The notes beneath the pieces are model-generated. The model was not told the DNA's origin and ran no database searches. It saw nothing but the letters and a program-made list of their open reading frames with translations. This document shows positions 53,233 to 61,871 of a stretch of DNA of 64,000 bases, piece after piece; within the stretch, counting starts at the first letter, position 1, and every line of letters begins with the position of its first letter. The DNA comes from a virus. Where the stretch lies: IMG/VR virus record IMGVR_UViG_3300037348_000049, positions 1-64,000 of that record; one strand, 5' to 3'. Position numbers and translations under genes: made by a program.

Positions 53233-56200
53233 TTACGCCTGAGCCTCAGTCCAGGTCAGTTTAGCACCTGTAGTAGTGTCAGCAGCGGTCAAACGAGAAA
53301 CTGCAATGGTCAAAATATCTGGACCGTCAGGGAAGGTGGAGTCTCCGCCCAAAATTGAGTTTGATAGCTCGAATAGATCATTAACATCTACCGTTGTTGA
53401 CTCTTCCTGACCACCCTGCCCACCAGCTGCACGGAAGTTGTAGACCTGAACTCCACCAGAAATGGTGTCTGCAGGAGTGTGCTCAACAATTTGAACCAAA
53501 GACGGAGCATTTACTGATTGGAAGTTCAAGTTGTTCAACCTACCGTTCAATAGAAGCTTCACGTCAATGAGTCTGGTCGATGAGATACCAACTTCTTGTA
53601 GACGTAGCTGCATGCGGTTGATAATGTCTCGGTCACCGAGCTTACCCGTCAAACCTTCAGACACCGATGGGCTCAATCGGATTGAGATAAGTGGCTGGTA
53701 GTTTGGACCAGAAGTGTTGTTTAGCGAACCATTTGGGTATAAGAAATAAGTGTACTGAGAGTTACCTTGGGAAGTAAAGTCTACTCCCTGATAAATTTTA
53801 GCAGCCGAATCAGCACCAACTGCTACAGTAGCAGTCTCAGTAGTAGGTACGTCATATGTGAAAGTCGTAGCATTTGATGATGCTTTCACTTTATACACTC
53901 CGTTTGGAACTCGGGTAGACCCTACAATTTTTACCGCCATTTGATCAGTCAACAAGTGAGCCACTGACGTGACAACAGTGACGGTCACACCTGCCTGCTG
54001 AGTTGTTGATATAGCGTTACCAAAAACATTGTCTGGAACCAGCATGACTGTGTTGTCGTCAATAATCAAAGAATCATACACCCTGGAATTCTGTAGATTA
54101 TCAAATGCATTGGCATTCTCCACATTTGTAGTTCCTGGCATCTGAACATTTAATCCAGGGAGTCCGTCAGTTGCAACACCCTCGAATTGTAGCTGGTCAC
54201 CATTTCTGAATCCGTGGTTAGCTATGGTGATAGTATTTTCAGCTGCGTCTATGCCCTGAGAGCTAAAGGACTTTGCTGTAGTCCCAAGAACTGGCAGTGA
54301 CTGGCTCGATGCGGTAAATAGATATGCACGATCGTCATCAAACTTACCATCCATGATTACTGAAGTACCCCAGTGGAATAGTGATGGAATGTAAGTTGGA
54401 TCGTTGTATGTAATTACCTCATAGCGGGCTGGCATGTTTCCAGAACGGAAGTACGACTCATAAAGTTGGTTGTTGTGAACAAACTCATGGATGTATTCAA
54501 CTTGACCACCAGTAGTTTTGAATCCGAAACGGATCTTACCAGCACCATACCATGAGTAATCTATGTAGACCATCTGAATTCTCGATACGTCTAGGTTGTA
54601 TCCAGTTTTTCCCGTACCATCACAGGGGTCAATTGACCAATCTGTCTGAGGTACTCTAACGTCCACAGTCTTTGTAACGATAATGCCTGATTTTGCAGGC
54701 GTTAGTGCGTGAATAGCTGTGGTCCCTACTGAGGAAAGGTCTACGTTTGACTCTGCGTCAGGCGCGGCTTTCAGCTTAAAGGAGTTGTTGTCGATTAAGT
54801 CAACGTAATAAGTATTACCGTTGATTAGGCCACCAATTTGCTCTCCGTCAATTGAGTCGTAGATTACTGGTATGCCTTGAGAGAATCCATGCCCAACTAG
54901 TTGGAACGTGTCTGAAGCCAATCTTACTGCTCCTGCAGTTCCATTACCTGGGTCAAACTCCTTCTGAACTCCAGAGGCACCCTTGTATTCGGGCCTAATA
55001 GTCAAGCGTGTGTCGCTCTCAATGTCGGCGACACGATAAGTTTGGCCACGCAATACAATGTAATCTCCCACTACTAGTTGTGCAGTGAATGCAGTATTCG
55101 TGCCGAAGACAAGCTCAGAGCCTTGTAGGCAAGATACGCTACCGGCCAACTGCTGAGTAGAGGACCTCCGTACAGCATACATTTGCTGACCGTCAAATTC
55201 ATAGAACATTCCGTTTTGGAAGTCAAACATCCCTGATCGAATTGCGCCGTTAGTCCACTCTCTTACGTTAAACTGAGGGAATCCGTAAGCTCGAGACTCC
55301 ACGCCTGCTGGTACTTCACCAACGGCATTAATACGGAAAGTTGTCAGATCATCAACTGTTACTTGAAACTCTCCATTATATAGAGCGCTTAGGTTGCCAT
55401 CAGAGGACTCTGACTGATCTACAACAATAAAAAGACCTGATATCAACCCGTGAGGGCGGCGAGTCTTGCATATAATTTGAGTAGTAGAGAATCTATTCAT
55501 TGATTCTAGATCAATAGAAGGCTTAAAGTTTAGACCAGCGGAAGTCTGGATTCCCTTACCTGACTGATAACGGAAGTACTTACGAGTCTGACGGACAATC
55601 TGACCCAACGAGGTTCCAGCACCGACCGACATCTCAACACCACCATCAAATGGGCGGTGTAGCGCATACCCCTGAGGGCGTACATATAGAAATGTTGGGT
55701 AAGTATAGCTAGCCTCGGAGAACTCGTTAGCGTATGGACGATCTACTGTAATCTGAGTGTCAGAGCCAATGGCGGTAATCTTTCGGATAATTGCGCCAAT
55801 TGGTGCTGTAAAGGTTAGGTGGAAATCTGTTCCAGATCCAACAGAGCTTATATTTACGGTGTTCAGGTTGTTGTCTGCATCGTTTTTCGTGTTATGAAGC
55901 GTTATCTGTGTGGCAGATATTGCACGAACAAAGTAGTAGTATCCATCAACCAAAGGAGCTGGAGGCTGTCCTCCTACCGCCTCAAACTTAACGGTCTCGC
56001 CAGTCGTAAACGTGTTATCTTTTGTAATGATGTCCGTAACTTCACTCACGTCTGCACTACTAAAAACAATCTGCTTAATTATGTTCGGAGGGAATAACCG
56101 GAATCGGTCTCCCACTTTAAGGATCTTGGAGAAAGATGTACCAACCCCAGTAACTAGCACAGAACCAGCGTTCACTGAGGCTGATCCACCACCAGTTATG

Positions 56201-59067
56201 TTTCCATTAATCTGCGTAGTGGCTAACTGGTGCGCAATTCCGGTGCTAAAACTAGTTAATGGAATAGTTATACCAGCGGCTGCATTTTCTGCCGAACTTG
56301 AGAGTTTTATGTAATCCTTATTAATAGATACTACGTAGTAACTTACGCCATCAACCATACCGCCGATGTCTGTGGCAGAATCTCCCTGGGTATATATGAC
56401 TTCAGTGCCAGTAATGAATCCGTGTGACTCTAAGAAAATTTCATCTAGATTCAGATCCAGTGATGAGCGAGGGTTGAATACTTTCTCAATTCTAGGAACT
56501 GTTCCACTTGCTAGTACAGTAAACTTCTTCTTGTTGCCGTCTACCTCAGAGTCCTTGATCTCATAAATGCCGTCAGGAGTCTTGCTCAATGAGCGCAGTG
56601 AGTGGGTGCCTACTGCTGCAGGGGTGTCTGTAAGATCTACCGCGGTTCCTTCGACTGCATCTGCAGGTGTTACAGCAAGCTTGATGTTATCGCCATTAAC
56701 AAATATCACGTAGTAAGGAGTAGCTGTAGTCAGCCCATCTACTACTTGCTGTCCTTTAGAATCGTACTCCACTAGCTCTCCGGCAAGGAATCCATGGCCC
56801 GGTAGCGTGATGGTGTCTAATTCAAAGTTAAGAGAGGTAATTGTTAGCGAGTGCACGCCAGTAGATGTTGCAGTCAAGTTTATTACCGTACTAATTTCAA
56901 GATTTTGATTCTGTGTCAGCTTAATTAAGCTGGAATCTACCTTTATTATGTAGTATGTTTCGCCATCTACAAGTCCACCAATCACTGGATTTGCTCCAGG
57001 GGAATAGACAACACTTTGTCCAGACACAAGTCCGTGGTTAGGAATGTACAAAGTATCTTCTGGAAGGTTTACAGTCAAGAATATGAATGAGTGACCTGTC
57101 CCTGTTCCTGCGCTAACAAAATTGATGTTGGTTGGTGCATCTAAGGATGCCTTTAGCTTAATCTGGTCAATACTGACCACCTCTGCAACATAGTACGTAC
57201 TGGCTTCTTGCAGTGGGATAATAGGAGTCCCCCCGTTTGTGCTATATGTAAGAGGCTGATCTACCAAGAATCCGTGGCTAGGAATTGTTAGGGTTTCGGT
57301 AATAGTGTTAACTACCACCCTACTCAGAGTGTCACTACCTAAAGTTGTGTAACTAGATGGAATCGTAAAATCTAGTAATGAATAATTTGGTGCAGGTGTT
57401 GTACTCAATTGGAAAGAGTAAGCGTTAACTGTTTTTACGTAATATATGGTATCGTCGTTAATGCCCTCTGGTGATGTGCCCTGAAACCCATAAATAATAG
57501 CCTCGCCGTCACTTAAAGTGTGTGGTGTAGAGCTGTGTATGACGTCAGCTTCTATATCTAACGAAATTGGTACAACTGAGTGGTATGAGGTTCCTCGAGG
57601 GGCTATTTCAATAATATTAGTATTATTTGCAGCGTCTGTTGCAGTAGGGTGGACTGTGTTACCGGTAGTAAATGAAGTTTCTAGTGTTACTGAAACCTGC
57701 CCATCTGCTGTTGACTTGTACGAACTCAAATTTGTTATTGGCACACCGTTAAATGTGTTTTGGGTGTCATAAGTACCGTTAGATGTACCAACAAGAGTTG
57801 CAGTCGGGGTAATGAATATACCGCCACCACCACCAGTAGAGTTTGCTGCAGTGTTCCTTGAACCAGCTCCACCGGAGTATCCTCCAGCCCCGCCTGATTG
57901 CCCACGGAAAACACCATCAGCCTGAGCACCTCCGCCAAACCCGCCGTACCCGCCGCTTCGCGCGTTTGTGTCCATGGTCAATCCGCTGTTGAAGCCGCCT
58001 CCACCGTTGGCGATAACTTGACCATTATTGAATGATGCAGTTCCTCCATTAGTCAAGAAGCCACCGCCACCACCGGAGTAGCCACCACCGGACAGTCCGC
58101 CCTGCCCAGGATTTGTTCCAGCACTACCATTAGTAGAGGAAGACCCTCCAATTCTTCCCATCGAAGCATCAGCTCCATTAGTCGTATTTGAATCAGCCGA
58201 ACCGCCGCCTGCGACGAATAGTGGCTCGTTACCAGCTTTACGGACCACAAAGGTTCCGCCTCCTGAGCCTCCGTATAGATCTGCTGATGTAGGACCGCTA
58301 CCTGTTTGGCCTACAGCAATAGTTATTACCTCACCTTTAGTTAGGGCTACCCTGCCCGTAACAACTGCTCCTCGACCGGCTGTTCCTGAACCCGAGCCGT
58401 TGTATCCGGGGGCACCGGAGAGATTGAAGGTATAATTACCTGATACCGGTACAGTCCAGTCCTGGTAGCCCTGGAAAGCGCCTTGGCTCAAGTACAAATC
58501 ATCCCAAGGGGTGTTGTACGCTGTGCGCATTTGCTGCTGGTCCGGCCCAGTCCTACCTGTCACTCCACAGCTAGTAAAAGTGTGATTTGTGAAACTGTAC
58601 AAAGATTGAGACCCAGAAAATTCTGAGATGGATACGTTTCTTAGGAAGTACGTTTCCCCGCTAGTCATTCCATCTATGGGGTCACCGTTTGTAATGTACT
58701 TTACTGCTTGATTGTCTGGAGTAGATCCATCAATGTTCAACTTATTAGCGTAAACAACTGGGGAGTTAAACGTCACTCCTCCAGGGGTGCTGTCAGTTAT
58801 TGGTATGGGAGCCCCTCCAGCAGTTGCGCTAAAAGTAAGTTTCTTTGGTTGTTCAGTTGTTACGTAGAACAAATCGCCATCAGTAACTCCTAAGATCGAA
58901 CCAACAGCAGAGTTGTATATAAAGGTTGTACCAACCGTGAAGGTGTCGGGTATTTGATTCTCTGGGTCTTGGTTCTTGAAGTATATGTAGTCATCGTCAA
59001 AGTTAACGTTAGTCTTGGAAAAGGAGTGTTCGCCTGCAAGACCAATAGTTGTGATGTCAACTGCCAT
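53233..59067 (-). CDS. giant tail fibre/adhesin with glycine-rich and HGF-type repeats
   Basis: A 1944-residue protein, the largest in the window, with AGAAGGAT ahead of the ATG. Residues 1-170 are beta repeats. Residues about 175-480 form a glycine-rich adhesin domain with WTVPVSGNYTFNLSGA, RVALTKGEVITIAVGQTG and GGSGGGTFVV, the pattern of the ALK/LTK-type glycine-rich domain. About eight copies of a 70-90-residue repeat follow (LPGHGFLAGELVEYDSKG, then a YYV strand and an IKL strand). The C-terminal about 600 residues look like a conserved tail-structure protein (WSIDPCDGTGKTGYNLDVS, YIDYSWYGAGKIRFGFKTTG). It probably is the main fibre or a central tail-tip spike. Confidence 0.78.
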   Translation of the reverse strand: MAVDITTIGLAGEHSFSKTNVNFDDDYIYFKNQDPENQIPDTFTVGTTFIYNSAVGSILGVTDGDLFYVTTEQPKKLTFSATAGGAPIPITDSTPGGVTFNSPVVYANKLNIDGSTPDNQAVKYITNGDPIDGMTSGETYFLRNVSISEFSGSQSLYSFTNHTFTSCGVTGRTGPDQQQMRTAYNTPWDDLYLSQGAFQGYQDWTVPVSGNYTFNLSGAPGYNGSGSGTAGRGAVVTGRVALTKGEVITIAVGQTGSGPTSADLYGGSGGGTFVVRKAGNEPLFVAGGGSADSNTTNGADASMGRIGGSSSTNGSAGTNPGQGGLSGGGYSGGGGGFLTNGGTASFNNGQVIANGGGGFNSGLTMDTNARSGGYGGFGGGAQADGVFRGQSGGAGGYSGGAGSRNTAANSTGGGGGIFITPTATLVGTSNGTYDTQNTFNGVPITNLSSYKSTADGQVSVTLETSFTTGNTVHPTATDAANNTNIIEIAPRGTSYHSVVPISLDIEADVIHSSTPHTLSDGEAIIYGFQGTSPEGINDDTIYYVKTVNAYSFQLSTTPAPNYSLLDFTIPSSYTTLGSDTLSRVVVNTITETLTIPSHGFLVDQPLTYSTNGGTPIIPLQEASTYYVAEVVSIDQIKLKASLDAPTNINFVSAGTGTGHSFIFLTVNLPEDTLYIPNHGLVSGQSVVYSPGANPVIGGLVDGETYYIIKVDSSLIKLTQNQNLEISTVINLTATSTGVHSLTITSLNFELDTITLPGHGFLAGELVEYDSKGQQVVDGLTTATPYYVIFVNGDNIKLAVTPADAVEGTAVDLTDTPAAVGTHSLRSLSKTPDGIYEIKDSEVDGNKKKFTVLASGTVPRIEKVFNPRSSLDLNLDEIFLESHGFITGTEVIYTQGDSATDIGGMVDGVSYYVVSINKDYIKLSSSAENAAAGITIPLTSFSTGIAHQLATTQINGNITGGGSASVNAGSVLVTGVGTSFSKILKVGDRFRLFPPNIIKQIVFSSADVSEVTDIITKDNTFTTGETVKFEAVGGQPPAPLVDGYYYFVRAISATQITLHNTKNDADNNLNTVNISSVGSGTDFHLTFTAPIGAIIRKITAIGSDTQITVDRPYANEFSEASYTYPTFLYVRPQGYALHRPFDGGVEMSVGAGTSLGQIVRQTRKYFRYQSGKGIQTSAGLNFKPSIDLESMNRFSTTQIICKTRRPHGLISGLFIVVDQSESSDGNLSALYNGEFQVTVDDLTTFRINAVGEVPAGVESRAYGFPQFNVREWTNGAIRSGMFDFQNGMFYEFDGQQMYAVRRSSTQQLAGSVSCLQGSELVFGTNTAFTAQLVVGDYIVLRGQTYRVADIESDTRLTIRPEYKGASGVQKEFDPGNGTAGAVRLASDTFQLVGHGFSQGIPVIYDSIDGEQIGGLINGNTYYVDLIDNNSFKLKAAPDAESNVDLSSVGTTAIHALTPAKSGIIVTKTVDVRVPQTDWSIDPCDGTGKTGYNLDVSRIQMVYIDYSWYGAGKIRFGFKTTGGQVEYIHEFVHNNQLYESYFRSGNMPARYEVITYNDPTYIPSLFHWGTSVIMDGKFDDDRAYLFTASSQSLPVLGTTAKSFSSQGIDAAENTITIANHGFRNGDQLQFEGVATDGLPGLNVQMPGTTNVENANAFDNLQNSRVYDSLIIDDNTVMLVPDNVFGNAISTTQQAGVTVTVVTSVAHLLTDQMAVKIVGSTRVPNGVYKVKASSNATTFTYDVPTTETATVAVGADSAAKIYQGVDFTSQGNSQYTYFLYPNGSLNNTSGPNYQPLISIRLSPSVSEGLTGKLGDRDIINRMQLRLQEVGISSTRLIDVKLLLNGRLNNLNFQSVNAPSLVQIVEHTPADTISGGVQVYNFRAAGGQGGQEESTTVDVNDLFELSNSILGGDSTFPDGPDILTIAVSRLTAADTTTGAKLTWTEAQA

Positions 59068-59092
59068 TTTTTATCCTTCTAGTTGCGTTGTG

Positions 59093-61825
59093 TTAAAGTC
59101 TTGTGATGTTTACTCGACCATTGCCATAAGAGGCTTGGTTTGAGTTAGATTGGTTGTTACCACCATTGTATGAGCCGCCGCCGCCTGCTGAGGAAGACCA
59201 GTATGATCCACTACCACCGGAGTACCCGCCGCCGCCGCCAGCGCCATAGTAGGTGCTGTAATAGCCTGCGCCTCCTCCAAAGCCTCCTCCGTTGTTCCCT
59301 CCAGTACCATTTGAGTTAGCAAACGCATAACCTTGACTAGGAGAACCGCCACCATCGCCATAGAATCCGCCGCCACCGCATCGTCCCCAAGTGCCACCGC
59401 CACCATTACCATTGCTACCGCCACCAAAGTTATAACCTTGGCCATTCGTGCCGGTAGTAGCATGTCGTTGGTTATAGTTGCTTGGAGCACCACCACCACC
59501 ACCACCTGAAACGATCATAGGGCTAGTGTTGGATGTTGCAACGAAAGTCCCACCACCACCAGCAGTCGAGGCATATTGGCTTTGACCAACTTGACCACAG
59601 ACAATTTGGATTACGTCACCCTGAGTTAGATTGAAGTCACCGCGCATCCGAGTTCCTGCGCCGCCTTGTGAGCCCCAACCGTATGCATAACCTCCCACAG
59701 CACCATACGTCTCTATTCTGTATGTAGCGTTTTGAGGAACTGTCCATCGCTGATATCCAGCTTTAGTCATGTTCAAGAACGAATTAGCCCATGAAGGATT
59801 TCCTACACCGCTGCGAGCTTGGGCGATGCTTGGACCGTTGGTATCACTCCTGCCGCCGTTGTTGAAAGTTGCAGAGTTGAAGGAATAAAGGAATGGTGGC
59901 TGATTGAACTGATACAAGTGGGTCTGAAATCCAGTATTTCCTTGTGAGTCTGTAATAGTAATGACAACTTCTCTACCAGGCTCTGGGATAATTTCCTGAG
60001 AAGTTCCAGACACCACTCCAGTTGAAGTATTTAGGGTTAAGCCAGTAGGAAGAGATCCAGAAGTAACCGCGAAAGTGTAAGGTGCGGTGAAGCCAATTAC
60101 CGTCATCTCGGTAGGCGTAATTGGGTTAGTCTGAGCATCAGTTCCTGTGCGGTTTATGTTGCGCGGCACTAATTCGCCGATGCTAGAAAGGACGTCAAAG
60201 TTATGCTGATCGTATCTAGTATCTACGAAATAAAAATTAACTTCATCTAGGGCAGCGTCAGCAACATCAAACCTACCGGAGACTGGAAAAGAGTAGCGAA
60301 TCATATCGCCCTCTTCGTAGCCGTGATCCTTTATGTGGAAAATGTTTTTATCTACCGATATTCCTGCTTCGGTGAATTTTTCAATTCCGCTCCCGCCGCT
60401 AATCGTGGGAACTGGGTCGGAAGTTGGTAAGCTTCGTATAGTAAAACTGTAACGATTGGTGCTACCCTGCTGGAAGAAGCTGTCGATAAAGTAAGTAGTG
60501 TTCGCTGTCAAGCCGCTTGCGGCAACACCTGCCTGAGTAACAGTCGTGCCATCCTCCGCAAGTTCATCCTCAACCGTATAAAGCACCATGGTGCCCGAAT
60601 ACCATTGCCTATCGACATCCATAGGAGCGCCACCCTCGATGTCAACCGTAATGAGCGATCCGCTGTATGAAGACTGGATCCCAACATAACCATTTTCGTT
60701 AGCACCATCAAACACTTTGGGGGTGTCTTTCAAGATCGAGACAGTAGTTTCGGTTTCCAAGTTAATGTTATTTCCAGCAAATGTACGAGCTTGATTTGCA
60801 AGCTGGAATGTACCGCTAATTGTTGCTGGTAACTCAATAATGTCCCCGTTAGGCTTATCGCTAACGGTAAATGTGGTAGAACTCGTTGTTGAATCATCCG
60901 ATATGACTGATATAAAGACGACTCCACGGGGCCTGGTTGCAAAGAACCCACTTCCTGTAGTTATGCTGTAATAAAGTGGATCGCCTTTTTTAGAGAGTGA
61001 AAAGTTTTCAGTAGTGTGCGTCACTACGATTTGATTAGTGTCTGTTAATGTTTCTACCACAGTACTGATTGTGCCACCTACAACAGAGCTGTTGCTGTAG
61101 TCAATGTTAATAGTTGATAGGGTGTTTGATCCATCAAATGTCTGCGCTGTGGCAGAGTTTGAAGAATCAAAAGATCTAGAGGATGTGTTAGACGAATCAA
61201 ATTGCTGACTAATTGTAGAGTTTATGTTTAGAAAATAGAACGGTGTCTTTCTTCCAAATCCATGCGTAGAGTCAGTTGTCACAGTTAGGGTAGAAATTGG
61301 CTCAAAGTCAGTAACTAAACCAGCGGAATCGGATATTCTAATCTGAGAACCCTGGAAAAATTCACCTGTAACTATCGAGGAGTAAAGATCCTCGATGGAC
61401 AGTGTCTCTGCCTGGTCGTCTTTGCAGAGGTAAGTAAAAGTACTGGTATCTGGTATCGAGTTAATGATGTAAGCACCATCAGCAGTAATAGACTTGGTAC
61501 CCTGAACGTTAATGGGAATACCTGCGGCAAGTCCGTGATCAAGCTTTGTTTTTACTGTGATCTCTCGAGTACCAGCATTGGTAGTGATTGAGTTGATGCC
61601 ATCAATGGTAGTGTCGCCAGACTTAGAGAAGAATGACGGAGTATTGTTAATTAGCTCAACGGTCTCCCACTTGGTTGGCTGTAGTCCGTACTCAAAGTCG
61701 GTGTCAATCATTGTCTCAGGTTGAGACACACGTAGTTTTGTTACTGGGTCAATAAGTTCTTTTGGAAAACTGATTTCCCCGCCAGCGCCGCCGCCGCTAG
61801 TACTTCCACCAAGATATCCAGGCAT
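59093..61825 (-). CDS. tail adhesin with glycine-rich C-terminal domain
   Basis: A 910-residue protein with AAAGGACG before the start. The N-terminal 600 residues are beta-rich, with a Ser/Asn/Thr run carrying FDSSN/FDGSN repeats near residues 210-245 and a YTFAVTSGSLPTGLTLNTST segment at about 605-640 typical of a putative Ig domain. The C-terminal about 220 residues are a second ALK/LTK-type glycine-rich domain (WTVPQNATYRIETYGAVGG, FNLTQGDVIQIVCGQVGQS, GGGGGGAPS) ending in NGRVNITRL. Such Gly-rich folds are used as receptor-binding tips in other phages. It is the neighbour of the giant fibre and shares its tip-type domain. Confidence 0.75.
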   Translation of the reverse strand: MPGYLGGSTSGGGAGGEISFPKELIDPVTKLRVSQPETMIDTDFEYGLQPTKWETVELINNTPSFFSKSGDTTIDGINSITTNAGTREITVKTKLDHGLAAGIPINVQGTKSITADGAYIINSIPDTSTFTYLCKDDQAETLSIEDLYSSIVTGEFFQGSQIRISDSAGLVTDFEPISTLTVTTDSTHGFGRKTPFYFLNINSTISQQFDSSNTSSRSFDSSNSATAQTFDGSNTLSTINIDYSNSSVVGGTISTVVETLTDTNQIVVTHTTENFSLSKKGDPLYYSITTGSGFFATRPRGVVFISVISDDSTTSSTTFTVSDKPNGDIIELPATISGTFQLANQARTFAGNNINLETETTVSILKDTPKVFDGANENGYVGIQSSYSGSLITVDIEGGAPMDVDRQWYSGTMVLYTVEDELAEDGTTVTQAGVAASGLTANTTYFIDSFFQQGSTNRYSFTIRSLPTSDPVPTISGGSGIEKFTEAGISVDKNIFHIKDHGYEEGDMIRYSFPVSGRFDVADAALDEVNFYFVDTRYDQHNFDVLSSIGELVPRNINRTGTDAQTNPITPTEMTVIGFTAPYTFAVTSGSLPTGLTLNTSTGVVSGTSQEIIPEPGREVVITITDSQGNTGFQTHLYQFNQPPFLYSFNSATFNNGGRSDTNGPSIAQARSGVGNPSWANSFLNMTKAGYQRWTVPQNATYRIETYGAVGGYAYGWGSQGGAGTRMRGDFNLTQGDVIQIVCGQVGQSQYASTAGGGGTFVATSNTSPMIVSGGGGGGAPSNYNQRHATTGTNGQGYNFGGGSNGNGGGGTWGRCGGGGFYGDGGGSPSQGYAFANSNGTGGNNGGGFGGGAGYYSTYYGAGGGGGYSGGSGSYWSSSAGGGGSYNGGNNQSNSNQASYGNGRVNITRL

Positions 61826-61871
61826 TTAAAAACGTCCTTTTCCTACAATTGCTACGAGAGGTCTGATTAAA

